Below are positions 23,243 to 31,239 of a stretch of 64,000 nt of DNA, in pieces. The position numbers were made by a program, and so were the translations under genes. Origin of the DNA: Actinomadura alba (GTDB lineage Bacteria > Actinomycetota > Actinomycetes > Streptosporangiales > Streptosporangiaceae); NCBI RefSeq assembly GCF_014323705.1, contig NZ_JABVEC010000022.1, positions 62,001 to 126,000 on the forward strand. Direction: 5' to 3'. Position 1 is the stretch's first letter. Each line of letters begins with the position of its first letter. Under the pieces are notes generated by a model. That model was not told the DNA's origin and made no database searches. It saw only the letters and a list, made by a program, of their open reading frames with translations.

Positions 23243-23367
23243 CGTTTTCTCCCGTCGGGGGTGGACCGTCACGGGGCGGACCGTCGCTGGGGGCATTATC
23301 GCGATCACCTCGTCGACGGTGCCGCCCCGGGAGCCGTCACTCGGTGGGCCGGAGCGGAGCCCGTGAC

Positions 23368-23484
23368 GTGAACGGTGATCCGACCCGGGTGGTCGTGGTC
23401 GACGACGAGCCGATGGTGTGCGCCCAGGCCGGGCTGCCGGCCTACGTGGCCGGCTCGCGGAACGCTGACCTCCGGACGTCCTGA
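23368..23484 (+). pseudogene. N-terminal fragment of a LuxR-type response regulator
   Basis: GTG at 23368 opens 'TRVVVVDDEPMVCAQ', the acidic-pocket strand with which NarL/LuxR response regulators start. After 15-18 residues the sequence is unrelated and stops at 23484. The phosphorylated Asp, the rest of the receiver and the helix-turn-helix are missing. Confidence 0.55.
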
Positions 23485-23695
23485 GTCGGAAATAGAGGTT
23501 TGCCGAATCACTCCCTATGGAGTTCTCGTCGTGCGCTAGGGGTGGCCCGCACGACCGTTGTGGAACTCGCACGACAATGCAAACAGGTCAACGGCAAACA
23601 ATGCCAAAATAGCCGAATAATTCAGCTACTCCCCAGTACGGAATTCCGGTGTATAAGTAAATCCGTACACTCCAATTCCCCCCTTTGGAGAGCTG

Positions 23696-24487
23696 ATGCG
23701 CGTTCCCCGCCCCCTCGCGCTAACCGCCGCCTGTACGGTGGCCATCACTGCCGGCATGACTGCTGCGGCACAATCCGCATCCGCGGCCGTCAACTATGTG
23801 GCGCTCGGTGATTCGTACGCATCCGGACTCGGAGCCGGAAGCTACGACTCGGCGAGTGGCAACTGCAAGCGCAGTAATAATGCGTATCCGAAATTGTGGG
23901 CCATCGCCAACTCGCCTACCTCATTCCAATTCGCGGCGTGCTCGGGAGCGACGACAACGTCGGTCATGAACGGCCAGCTCGGCCCCCTGAACTCGGGTAC
24001 GACGCTCGTCACCGTGACGGTCGGCGGCAACGACGCCGGATTCGCGAGCGTGATGGAAACGTGCGTGCTCAGCTCTGACTCCACGTGCATCAATGCGGTC
24101 AACAACGCCAAGAACTTCATGACGAACCAGTTGCCGGGCCGGCTCGACTCGGTTTACGGGGCGATCAGGTCCAAGGCGCCGAACGCGCGCGTCGTGGTCC
24201 TCGATTATCCGCGGCTCTACAAGATCGTGAGCGTGTGCGTCGGGCTCAGCAACACCAAGCGGAACGCGCTGAACGGCGCGGCGGATCTGCTGGATAGCGT
24301 CATCGCGAGCGCTAGCAGCCGGGCGAGCTTCACGCTCTCGGGCGTGCGCGACGAGTTCTCCGGTCACGAACTGTGCAGTGCGGACGGATGGCTGAACTCG
24401 GTCACCTGGCCGATCGAGCACTCCTACCACCCGACCGCCCTCGGCCAGCGGAGCGGTTACTACGCGGCGCTCAATTCCACGATCTGA
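23696..24487 (+). CDS. Secreted SGNH/GDSL-family lipase or esterase
   Basis: This 263-residue exported hydrolase resembles Streptomyces-type SGNH lipases. A Sec signal peptide (residues 1-31, 'LALTAACTVAITAGMTAAAQSASA' in outline, cut after ASA) precedes block I 'YVALGDSYASG' with catalytic Ser40. 'CSGATTTSV' supplies the oxyanion Gly, 'TVGGNDAGF' the Asn, and 'SYHPTALGQ' His245. Cysteines C57/C80, C122/C131 and C178/C226 (approximate positions) suit three disulfides. GGAGAGCTG precedes the ATG. The 200-base leader and the first third of the gene are AT-richer than neighbours (for example AAATTG and AATAAT codons), hinting at acquisition or strong expression needs. Confidence 0.88.
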   Translation: MRVPRPLALTAACTVAITAGMTAAAQSASAAVNYVALGDSYASGLGAGSYDSASGNCKRSNNAYPKLWAIANSPTSFQFAACSGATTTSVMNGQLGPLNSGTTLVTVTVGGNDAGFASVMETCVLSSDSTCINAVNNAKNFMTNQLPGRLDSVYGAIRSKAPNARVVVLDYPRLYKIVSVCVGLSNTKRNALNGAADLLDSVIASASSRASFTLSGVRDEFSGHELCSADGWLNSVTWPIEHSYHPTALGQRSGYYAALNSTI

Positions 24488-24521
24488 CCCGCGATAGGCC
24501 CGCCCACGAAGTGCTCGATCG

Positions 24522-24565
24522 ACGGCCGGGCGGCGGACATCTCAGAATGTCCGCCGCCCGGCCGT
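24522..24565 (+). terminator. Strong hairpin terminator after the SGNH lipase gene
   Basis: A 19-bp perfect stem (24522-24540 with 24547-24565) with the 6-nt loop CTCAGA lies 35 bases after the stop codon, followed by TTTCGT. It also faces the convergent gene for the Cys-rich peptide and could end both transcripts. Confidence 0.88.
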
Positions 24566-24612
24566 TTCGTGCGTCATCGGGTCGGGTCAACGCCTCGGGT
24601 CACACTGCGGGG

Positions 24613-24891
24613 TCACCGCCGCCCGCAGTGCCGGTCCCACCAGCAGTGCTTTTCCCTCCAGCAGTGCCCTCTGCGGTTGCACTTCTTCTTCCACTTGCAC
24701 CGGCGGCAGCCAGCCGCCGTCTCGGTCGCGCGGGTGCCGAGAGCGCCTGCCTCGGCGGTCGCCACGGTCGCGGCCCGCGCCTGGTGTGCCTGGGTGGTGT
24801 CGGCGGTGGCGCCGCCGGCGGTCAGCGCGGTGCCACCCGCGGTCAGTATGGTGAGGGCCAGCCCGGTCAGCAGCTTTCTGGTCTGGTACAT
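24613..24891 (-). CDS. Small secreted Cys-rich cationic peptide
   Basis: This 92-residue product has a signal peptide ('KLLTGLALTILTAGGTALTAGG', in outline, cut near ATA|DT), a short Ala/Thr spacer, and a mature C-terminal domain of about 31 residues with six cysteines in the pattern CxxCx4Cx5Cx5Cx4C. Between them are runs of Lys/Arg and several Trp and His ('KWKKKCNRRG', 'CWREKHCWWDRHCGRR'). This high positive charge with aromatic residues suggests a disulfide-stabilised antimicrobial-like peptide or a metal/wall-binding peptide; no family was recognised. ATG at 24891 follows GGGGGTACG. It is alone in its transcript and convergent to the lipase gene. Confidence 0.68.
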   Translation of the reverse strand: MYQTRKLLTGLALTILTAGGTALTAGGATADTTQAHQARAATVATAEAGALGTRATETAAGCRRCKWKKKCNRRGHCWREKHCWWDRHCGRR

Positions 24892-24970
24892 GACGTACCC
24901 CCATGAAGATGTCTGCGGCCGCATCGCCGTACAGCTCGGTGATCATCCAGTGGTGGGCCGGCATCACAAT

Positions 24971-24995
24971 GCCGGTACCCGTGCGGTACCCGGCG
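24971..24995. promoter_or_regulatory. Paired GGTACC sites in the divergent region before the tartrate-dehydrogenase-like gene
   Basis: GCCGGTACC and GGTACCCGGC face each other across CGTGC; the two GGTACC palindromes are 11 bases apart centre to centre. It could be an operator for either divergent gene. No regulator gene is adjacent, so this is weak. Confidence 0.3.
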
Positions 24996-25145
24996 CTGAG
25001 ACCGAAAAATCGTACATTTCGGTAAATGCACGTCTCGGGGCCATAGGCAGAACCTATCGATCGCATCGGTAGCAGGTCTTGGACCGGCGCGCATGCCACG
25101 CGCTTCACTCGGTGCATCCCCGACCGACTGCAGCCGAGGAGTGAC

Positions 25146-26228
25146 ATGACGTCGGAGCGCACGTTCCGGATCGCCGCCATCCCTGCCGACGGGGTGGGCA
25201 CCGAGGTCGTCGCCGCGGGCCGGGCCGTCCTCGACGCGCTCGCCGGGGCGTCGCACGGCGAGCTCGCCTTCGACTGGACCGAGTTCCCCTGGGGTTGCGG
25301 TCACTACGAGCGGACCGGCGTCATGATGGACGAAGACGGGCTGGAGACCCTGAAGGACTTCGACGCCATCTACTTCGGCGCCGTCGGCTGGCCCACCGTG
25401 CCCGATCACATCAGCCTGTGGGGCCTGCGCCTGAAGATCTGCCAGAGCTTCGACCAGTGGGCGAACGTCCGGCCGGTGCACTTCCTGCCCGGCGTGGTGA
25501 GCCCGCTGCGCAAGGCCGACGACACCGAACTCGACTGGGTGGTGGTCCGGGAGAACAGCGAGGGGGAGTACGCCGGCCTCGGCGGCCGCAACCTCTCGGC
25601 CCGCGGCCCGGGCAACGAGGTCGCCGTGCAGTCGGCCCTGTTCACCGAGGTCGGTTCGGAGCGGATCATTCGCTTCGCCTTCGACCTCGCCCGCGGCCGT
25701 ACCCGGCGGAAGGTCTCCAGCGTGACGAAGAGCAACGCCCAGCAGTACGGCATGGTGCTCTGGGACGAGGTCTTCGCCCGGGTCGCGCGGGACTATCCGG
25801 ACGTCGAGACCGAGAGCGTCCTGGTCGACGCGATGTCGGCCAAGTTCGTGCTGCGCCCCGAGGACCTGTCGGTCGTCGTCGCCTCCAACCTCCACGCCGA
25901 CATCCTGTCCGATCTGGGCAGTGCGCTGGCCGGAAGCCTGGGGCTCGCCACGAGCGCCAACCTGAACCCGGAGCGCCGCTTCCCGAGCATGTTCGAGCCG
26001 GTGCACGGCTCGGCTCCGGACATCGCCGGGCGGGGCTTGGCGAACCCGATCGGCGCCATCGGCAGCGCCGCGCTCATGCTGGAGCACTTCGGGCTCGCCG
26101 ACCACGCCGCCCGGCTGCGGAAGGCCATCGAGACCACGGCCGGTGCCGGTGTGCTCACTCCGGACGTGGGTGGTTCCGCCACCACTGCCGATGTCACCTC
26201 GGCGATCATCGACAACCTCGCGCTCTAG
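25146..26228 (+). CDS. Isocitrate/isopropylmalate dehydrogenase family, tartrate-dehydrogenase-like
   Basis: This 360-residue NAD-dependent beta-decarboxylating dehydrogenase is closest in pattern to tartrate dehydrogenase/D-malate dehydrogenase (TtuC/DmlA). Marks are 'IPADGVGTEVV' near 13, 'FGAVGWPTVPDHISLWGLRLKICQSFDQWANVRPV' in outline (substrate loop with the WGxRLxICQxFDQ-type replacement of leuB's arginine pattern), 'VVRENSEGEYAGLGG' near 138, the Lys in 'VTKSNAQ' near 196, and 'NLHADILSDLGSALAGSLGLA' with metal-binding Asp. It oxidises a 2-hydroxy-dicarboxylate such as tartrate or D-malate. ATG at 25146 lies six bases after GAGGAG. The 250-base upstream region has two GGTACC sites one helical turn apart. 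Confidence 0.85.
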   Translation: MTSERTFRIAAIPADGVGTEVVAAGRAVLDALAGASHGELAFDWTEFPWGCGHYERTGVMMDEDGLETLKDFDAIYFGAVGWPTVPDHISLWGLRLKICQSFDQWANVRPVHFLPGVVSPLRKADDTELDWVVVRENSEGEYAGLGGRNLSARGPGNEVAVQSALFTEVGSERIIRFAFDLARGRTRRKVSSVTKSNAQQYGMVLWDEVFARVARDYPDVETESVLVDAMSAKFVLRPEDLSVVVASNLHADILSDLGSALAGSLGLATSANLNPERRFPSMFEPVHGSAPDIAGRGLANPIGAIGSAALMLEHFGLADHAARLRKAIETTAGAGVLTPDVGGSATTADVTSAIIDNLAL

Positions 26229-26274
26229 TGGCTCGGCTCAGATCCTTGGCCTTTCAATTGCCCTTGTTGCGTGG

Positions 26275-26856
26275 TCAGCCCGCTGGGGAGTCGGCGATCT
26301 GAGTGACGAGGAAATCGAGCCGTTCCTCCTGGCCGTCCGGGGGGATGCGGCCGCTGTCGGACAGGACAGCCATGCCGTGCAATGCGCTCCAGGTGACTTC
26401 GGCGAACAGTTCGCGTCGCTCGTTGTCCAGGCGGAAGCAGCTGACGAACTCGCCGAAAGCGGCCCGTAGCGGGGGTGGTGTCTCGGCGCTCGCGAACTTC
26501 AAGTCAGTGGGCAAGACGAACATGGCCTGGTACAGGGCAGGCCGCTCGGTCGCGAACTCCAGATAGGCGCGGCAGACGGCGCGCAGGGCCTGCCCCGGCT
26601 CTGGGGCGGCCTGCCGCGCGCGGCGCAGGTGGGCGGCGAGTTCGCTGAAGCCGTCGATGGCGACGGCGCTCACGATGGCGTCCTTGCCGTTGAAGTGGCT
26701 GTACAGCACCGGCTGGCTGTACTCGACGCGTTCAGCCAGCCGTCGTGTCGTCACCGCCTCCCAGCCTTCGGCCTCCGCGAGTTCGCGCGCGGTTGTGATG
26801 ATCAGCTGATGACGGTGGGCGCGTTCACGTTCACGGCGCTCGTTGATGGCGGACAT
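26275..26856 (-). CDS. TetR family transcriptional regulator
   Basis: This 193-residue repressor has its helix-turn-helix at residues 17-60 ('IITTARELAEAEGWEAVTTRRLAERVEYSQPVLYSHFNGKDAIV', in outline; the YxHFxGKD end is typical). The C-terminal ligand domain is of the TetR_C_33-like kind ('FATERPALYQAMFVLPTDL', then 'FRLDNERRELFAEVTWSALHGMAVL'). ATG at 26856 is taken as start; one two codons upstream is possible. It is divergent from the DUF4267 gene, and three palindromes lie between them, so it most likely represses both itself and that gene. The ligand is unknown. Confidence 0.87.
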   Translation of the reverse strand: MSAINERRERERAHRHQLIITTARELAEAEGWEAVTTRRLAERVEYSQPVLYSHFNGKDAIVSAVAIDGFSELAAHLRRARQAAPEPGQALRAVCRAYLEFATERPALYQAMFVLPTDLKFASAETPPPLRAAFGEFVSCFRLDNERRELFAEVTWSALHGMAVLSDSGRIPPDGQEERLDFLVTQIADSPAG

Positions 26857-26865
26857 GACCACATC

Positions 26866-26929
26866 CTAGCAACGCTAGACATCCTGTCGAGGATAGGCCT
26901 ATCGTCGCTATCACTATTAGCGCCGCTAG
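26866..26929. promoter_or_regulatory. Paired TetR operators (CTAGC-N3-GCTAG) with central palindrome
   Basis: CTAGCAACGCTAG (26866-26878, perfect) and TTAGCGCCGCTAG (26917-26929, one end mismatch) share TAGC-N3-GCTA and are centred 51 bases apart, about five helical turns. Midway lies GATAGGCCTATC (26892-26903), a perfect 12-bp palindrome. All lie between the divergent tetR and DUF4267 genes, the right place for cooperative repression of both. Confidence 0.75.
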
Positions 26930-26969
26930 GAATCGCTGCGGGCGCTGCCACCGAGAGGGGAAGCAACCC

Positions 26970-27347
26970 ATGCTCACCAACGTCGCCAACGTGCTCGCCG
27001 GCCTGATCGGCGCAGGCATCATCTTCGTCGGCGCGCGCGCCTTTTGGGCACCGCAGGCCGCGGTTGGCTTTGGTATCCCCGACACACCGACCGAGGACCG
27101 GAACTTTCAGGCCTGGCTGTCCGTCAAGGCCGTGCGCGACATAGCCTCGGGGCTCTTCATCTTCATCCTGCTGGCTGGAGCGACACCCCACTTGTTGGGC
27201 TGGTTCATGCTGGCCGCCACCGGCATACCCGTCGGCGACGCACTGATCGTGCTGCGCAGCAACGGACCCAAGGCCGCCGTTTACGGCATCCACGGGACCA
27301 CCGCCGTGGTGATGCTGGCGATCAGCGTGCTGCTGCTCGTCGCGTAA
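26970..27347 (+). CDS. DUF4267 family membrane protein
   Basis: This 125-residue protein has four transmembrane helices: 'VANVLAGLIGAGIIFVGARAF', in outline, 'DIASGLFIFILLAGA', 'LLGWFMLAATGIPVGDALIVL' and 'GTTAVVMLAISVLLLVA'. The 'GFGIPDTPTEDRNFQAWLSVKAVRDIASG' stretch is the DUF4267 signature. These proteins commonly sit beside TetR regulators in actinomycetes, as here; the role is unknown, perhaps membrane stress or export of the TetR ligand. AGAGGGGAAGC lies before the ATG. Confidence 0.83.
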   Translation: MLTNVANVLAGLIGAGIIFVGARAFWAPQAAVGFGIPDTPTEDRNFQAWLSVKAVRDIASGLFIFILLAGATPHLLGWFMLAATGIPVGDALIVLRSNGPKAAVYGIHGTTAVVMLAISVLLLVA

Positions 27348-27478
27348 CCGCTTGTCACGCCGCTTGGGCCGGGTATTGCGTCCACTGACGGATGGGTGAG
27401 TCTAGGGCGAAGCTGGTCTTCGGTTCGGCGCGGGCTCCAACGATGCGAGACGAGCCACTAGGTGTCACCGCCCATCGG

Positions 27479-28720
27479 TCAGCAGGCCGGGGCGACGGGG
27501 TCGTTGGAGCCGGTGTTGAGGTAGACGTCGGGGATGAAGTGACCTGAGCCGACGCGGTTCCAGAGATCGCTCGTGCCGTAGGTACCCGTGACCGTCTGGC
27601 CGCGGACGGTGCACTCGATGATCACGTTGGCGTAGTTGGCGGCGAGCCCTCTGATGGCCGAGCCCGTGCTGGCCGAGGCCCGCAGGTTGAGCGGCCCGCC
27701 GCTGGTGCGCACCACGCCTTTGGGGCCGCTGCCCGTCCACAGGTACGTGACGTTCACCCACGCGTTGTCGGTCAATCCGAGGCCGTCCCAGAAGGTGCCG
27801 TCCGCGAGGTCGATCCCGGCCGGGTTGGCGACCGTACGGCCGAACTGGTCCCGGCCGCCGTTGTAGCCGGTCTGGTAGGCGGCCTGCGCCTCGGGCCGGC
27901 CCTGCGGCAGGTCCTTCCACATCTCGCGGGTGGCGGCCGGGTTCCAGTAGTCGTCCTTGGTGTTCCAGGGGCCGACGTCCCACACCGGCGCATATTCGCA
28001 GCGGCCGGTGGCCGGGGAGCAGGCCCGTACGGAGTAGTCGCCGGTGTTCCTGGCGGACAGGCCGCGGCGCGAGGGGAGCGCGACGAAGTGATCCCGGGTG
28101 GTGATCACGTGCCCGTTCGCGGTCGTTCCGCCGACCAGGCCCTCACGGGTCGCGTAGACCTGGTAAGTGAGGCCGGCGGCTTGTACGGATCCTCCGGCAC
28201 GGCCGGATTTCGCGGACCGGTCGGCGGCCAGGTGCACGGCCGACACCGCGGGTGCGGCGTAGGCCGCCTTCGCCGCCGTGAGAACCACGCGCACCTGAAC
28301 GCGGGTCGAGGCCGTGGGCAGCACCGTTCCGGCCGGTGCCCACTCGGTCCAGGCCACCCCGCCGAGATGGGCGCGTACGTCCACCTCGACGGTGGCGCCG
28401 TCGCTCACCTGTTCGTCGACCCGCGCCGTGACGCGGTCGACCGGCTCGGGCAGCTCACGCGGGGGCAGGACGAACTGGCCGGAGGCCTCGGCCCGGTCGA
28501 GGGACGCGGGACCGGACCCCGTCGAACGCAGCCGCAGCGCGTGGCCGTCGTATCGCACGTTGACGTCGTCACCGTCCACGGCGGACAGGTCGAGCGACCA
28601 GTCCGAGGTGGCGGCGTGGGCGGTGCCGATGGGCACGGTCGCTGCCGTGAGGCTCATCAGCACGATGGACGCGGCGGCCGCTGTACGGGCGGGGAGGCGG
28701 CCGGAACTCCTGCGAACCAT
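27479..28720 (-). CDS. Secreted multi-domain protein with SH3-like C-terminal domain
   Basis: This 413-residue exported protein has a signal peptide in residues 1-37 ('AAAASIVLMSLTAATVPIGTAHA', in outline, AHA|AT). Residues 40-175 form beta-rich 'VDRVTARVDEQVSDGATVEVDVRAHL' modules, and 200-330 hold the conserved 'TTRDHFVALPSRRGLSARN', 'GRCEYAPVWDVGPWNTKDDYW' and 'GIDLADGTFWDGLGL' blocks seen in actinobacterial RlpA-like/peptidase-like secreted proteins. The last 85 residues form a bacterial SH3 domain ('PLNLRASASTGSAIRGL'). It probably binds or acts on cell-wall material. Four cysteines pair two by two. The start is ATG 28720; GTG 28729 is an alternative. A palindrome lies just upstream. Confidence 0.75.
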   Translation of the reverse strand: MVRRSSGRLPARTAAAASIVLMSLTAATVPIGTAHAATSDWSLDLSAVDGDDVNVRYDGHALRLRSTGSGPASLDRAEASGQFVLPPRELPEPVDRVTARVDEQVSDGATVEVDVRAHLGGVAWTEWAPAGTVLPTASTRVQVRVVLTAAKAAYAAPAVSAVHLAADRSAKSGRAGGSVQAAGLTYQVYATREGLVGGTTANGHVITTRDHFVALPSRRGLSARNTGDYSVRACSPATGRCEYAPVWDVGPWNTKDDYWNPAATREMWKDLPQGRPEAQAAYQTGYNGGRDQFGRTVANPAGIDLADGTFWDGLGLTDNAWVNVTYLWTGSGPKGVVRTSGGPLNLRASASTGSAIRGLAANYANVIIECTVRGQTVTGTYGTSDLWNRVGSGHFIPDVYLNTGSNDPVAPAC

Positions 28721-28739
28721 GGTGATCACGGCAGTGAAG

Positions 28740-28765
28740 TTACCAAGCGGTACACATATTGGTAA
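28740..28765 (-). promoter_or_regulatory. Inverted repeat upstream of the secreted SH3-domain gene
   Basis: TTACCAA at 28740-28746 and TTGGTAA at 28759-28765 are perfect inverted arms separated by 12 bases, within an AT-rich patch 20 bases ahead of the start codon. Position and symmetry fit an operator; the regulator is not in the neighbourhood. Confidence 0.5.
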
Positions 28766-28810
28766 TCAGCAAGAAGTCACGAAACTTTACTGGCCCTGTC
28801 GGCTATTCCG

Positions 28811-29404
28811 TCAGGCGTGCACCGCGCAGCAGGGTGTGGGGTTCGGCACCTCGTAGGGGGCGATGACCCCCTTGCCGGCCGGCAGGGCGAGCAGCGTGAG
28901 CCGTCCCTCCCGCCATTCCGGCCGGACGTGGTCGCGGGTGTCGACCAGGACGTCGGCGCTCGGCTCCTCGCCCATCAGCACGACGATCCGCTCGATCGCC
29001 GAGCGGCCGAGGACCTCGCCCGCCGTCAGCGTGCCCGTGAGCCTCTGGGCACCCGGGAACAGGACCGCGCGGCCGGACCGGCCGTGCTCCGCCGCGGCCA
29101 GCGACGCGGCCTCGGCCTGGTCGGCCGGCCCGCGGACGTGTTCGCCCAGGGCGGCGCCGATGTCGTCCGGCAACCGGTCGAGCAGGTCGCGGGCCGCCCG
29201 GTCGGACGCCGCGCCGCCACCCGCCGGGACCACCTCGTACGGCAGCGACAGCGAGACGGCGACGTGCGGGCGCCCGCTGATCAGGTGGGTGTATCCGACG
29301 ACGTCCTCGGGCAGCCCCAGCCGCCCGGGGAGGCCGACCAGCAGGTGATCGGCCTCCTTGAGCGTGCGGGACCCGGCGTCGATTCCGAGTACGGCCGGCT
29401 TCAT
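28811..29404 (-). CDS. Protein of unknown function coupled to the PHP metallohydrolase, ending in CCxxH
   Basis: This 197-residue protein has no signal peptide and no transmembrane segment, so it should be cytoplasmic. It starts 'KPAVLGIDAGSRTLKEADHLLVGLPGRLG' in outline and is alpha/beta with 'RPHVAVSLSLPYEVVPAGG', 'ERIVVLMGEEPSADVLVDTRDHV' and 'LTLLALPAGKG'. It finishes 'PNPTPCCAVHA', a CCxxH at the extreme C-terminus that could hold a metal. Its ATG overlaps the TGA of the upstream gene (ATGA, 29401-29404), so translation is coupled to the PHP protein. I do not recognise the family. Given the Zur-like box ahead of the operon, a role in zinc handling is a reasonable hypothesis only. Confidence 0.72.
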   Translation of the reverse strand: MKPAVLGIDAGSRTLKEADHLLVGLPGRLGLPEDVVGYTHLISGRPHVAVSLSLPYEVVPAGGGAASDRAARDLLDRLPDDIGAALGEHVRGPADQAEAASLAAAEHGRSGRAVLFPGAQRLTGTLTAGEVLGRSAIERIVVLMGEEPSADVLVDTRDHVRPEWREGRLTLLALPAGKGVIAPYEVPNPTPCCAVHA

Positions 29405-31089
29405 CGGCCCGGCAGCACCCAGATGGGGTTGGTGTAGAACCACAGGTCCTTCCACGGGTCGGCGTCGCCGACGACGTCGATCAGCGGACCGTTGGGGTCC
29501 ACCGCCGCGCCGCGCGGGCCCGGGCCGACGCGGTTGCCGTCGGTGCCGCGCAGCCGCACGTAGACCGGCCGGTCGATCTCGCCGAGGCTGTACGTCAGCT
29601 GCACCGTGCCGGTGTTCTTGCCGACCTCGAACGACTTGACCACCTTGGTCTTCGGCGCGACGAAGGCGTCCTTGTCGGCGCTCTTACCGGTGACGTCGCC
29701 CTGGATGACGTCGACCCGGGCGAGGGACGGGGCGAACTGCGCCCAGTTCGGCCCGCCGGGCAGCTCGATCTCGACGACGAGCTGAACCTTGGCGCCGCGC
29801 CGCACGTGCAGCGTGTCGCCGAGCGTGACGCCACGGGCGCTGCCGTTGGACTCGCGCACCCGTACGTTCAGGGACTTGACCAGGTTGCCGTGGTCGACCC
29901 AGACCCGGCCGGCCCGGATCGCGTCCATGACCGCCGCGTACGAGAAGGACGCCGCGCCGACATGCGTACGGCTGTAGTAGCCCGGCCAGAAGTCCCCGTT
30001 GGTGAGGGCGAGGTCCCCGCTGTACACCGGGTCTTCGTAACGGCCGTTGACCGGGAAGTTCGAGTTCGGGCCCCGTGCCGCAGTGTCGGCGTAGACCGAG
30101 TGCGAGTCGGAGTTGGCGGTGATCCACCAGGCCTTGCCCTCGGCGAGCAGGCTGTCCCACAGGCCGCCGACGGTGGCCGTCATCCAGTCGAAGCCGCCGA
30201 AGGTCCGGTAGCTCTCCGGCGGGTACGCCGCCCACGAGTCCGGGCCGGCGCTGTTCTCGTAGTAGCCACGCGCCGAGCCTTGCCCGTGCGGAGCCGGGAT
30301 GCCGGCCGCCTGGTGGCCAGGTGCACCCTCCATGCCGACGGCGATGCTCGGCTGGGCGTCGCGCCAGGCGCGGATCTCGTGCGGCGTGTCGAGGCCCTTG
30401 CGCGCGGGGTGGTTGGCGAGGAACAGCGCGTCCTCGATCCGGCGCTTCTGCACGGCCTGGGCGAGGAAGTTCACGCCGGCGATGGCGAGCGCCTCGTTCG
30501 CGGCGGTGGGGGCGGTGGCGCCCTTGACGCTGCCGTCGAAGGAGTTCTCGAACTCCTTGAGCACCGCCACCTCGTTCTTGCCCGGGTGGACGAACACCGT
30601 GCCGTGCTCGGCGGCCGGGATGTTCCATTCCAGCCCCTGGAAGACCAGGGTCTCGTCGGTGGCCTTGCGGGCCGCGACGATGTCCGGGTTGACCTTGTCC
30701 ACGCCGATCTTGGCGTGCTCCTTGCTGCCGTGGTCGGTGATGACCATCCAGTCGAGCCCGAAGGCGTTCGCGTGCCGGACGTGGTCGATGACCCGGTAGA
30801 TGCCGTCCGAGCTGTACTGCGTGTGGATGTGGTGGTCACCGGCCAGCCAGAGGTAGTCCCCCTTGCCGGATCGCGTCGACCGGGCGGCCTTCTGCGCGGC
30901 GGCGGCCGCGGCCGGGGCGCCCAGGACGCCTGCCGCGGCGGCACCGGCGCCGAGCAGCCCGGCCCCGCGCAGCACGTTGCGCCGGGAGACCTCCGCCGGG
31001 GGCAGTTCCTCGTCCGGAATCGAGCTGTCGAGCACCGGCGGCAGGTCGGCGGGCTCGTGAGTGTGGTGGTGATGATCGTGGCCGTGGCC
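29401..31089 (-). CDS. Tat-exported PHP-domain metallohydrolase (CehA/McbA-like) with His-rich leader
   Basis: This 562-residue exported phosphoesterase-like protein opens with MGHGHDHHHHTHEP, then a twin-arginine signal (SRRNVLRG near residue 37, hydrophobic 'GLLGAGAAAAGVLGAPAAAAAA'). The PHP fold follows: 'DHHIHTQYS' (HxH, near 85), 'VITDHGSKEH', 'GLEWNIPAAEHGTVFVHPG', 'ANHPARKG' and 'NSDSHSVY', which supply metal ligands. A beta-rich C-terminal region (390-540) has 'GVTLGDTLHVRRGAKVQLVVEIELPGG'. ATG at 31089 has GGGGAG eight bases ahead. A Zur-like palindrome lies 151 bases upstream. Substrate is unknown; CehA relatives hydrolyse esters or phosphoesters. Confidence 0.85.
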   Translation of the reverse strand, partial: GHGHDHHHHTHEPADLPPVLDSSIPDEELPPAEVSRRNVLRGAGLLGAGAAAAGVLGAPAAAAAAQKAARSTRSGKGDYLWLAGDHHIHTQYSSDGIYRVIDHVRHANAFGLDWMVITDHGSKEHAKIGVDKVNPDIVAARKATDETLVFQGLEWNIPAAEHGTVFVHPGKNEVAVLKEFENSFDGSVKGATAPTAANEALAIAGVNFLAQAVQKRRIEDALFLANHPARKGLDTPHEIRAWRDAQPSIAVGMEGAPGHQAAGIPAPHGQGSARGYYENSAGPDSWAAYPPESYRTFGGFDWMTATVGGLWDSLLAEGKAWWITANSDSHSVYADTAARGPNSNFPVNGRYEDPVYSGDLALTNGDFWPGYYSRTHVGAASFSYAAVMDAIRAGRVWVDHGNLVKSLNVRVRESNGSARGVTLGDTLHVRRGAKVQLVVEIELPGGPNWAQFAPSLARVDVIQGDVTGKSADKDAFVAPKTKVVKSFEVGKNTGTVQLTYSLGEIDRPVYVRLRGTDGNRVGPGPRGAAVDPNGPLIDVVGDADPWKDLWFYTNPIWVLPGR

Positions 31090-31239
31090 CATGTCTTGCT
31101 CTCCCCAAACGGCCGGCATCTTTTCCGGCCCCGGAGAGCACCTTGGAGGGGATCTATGAACGCACTGTGACGAGCACCAGACAATGCTGATTTATCAGGA
31201 TGAATTGCGTTTAGACGGCAGTTAATTGGCTAATGTTAA

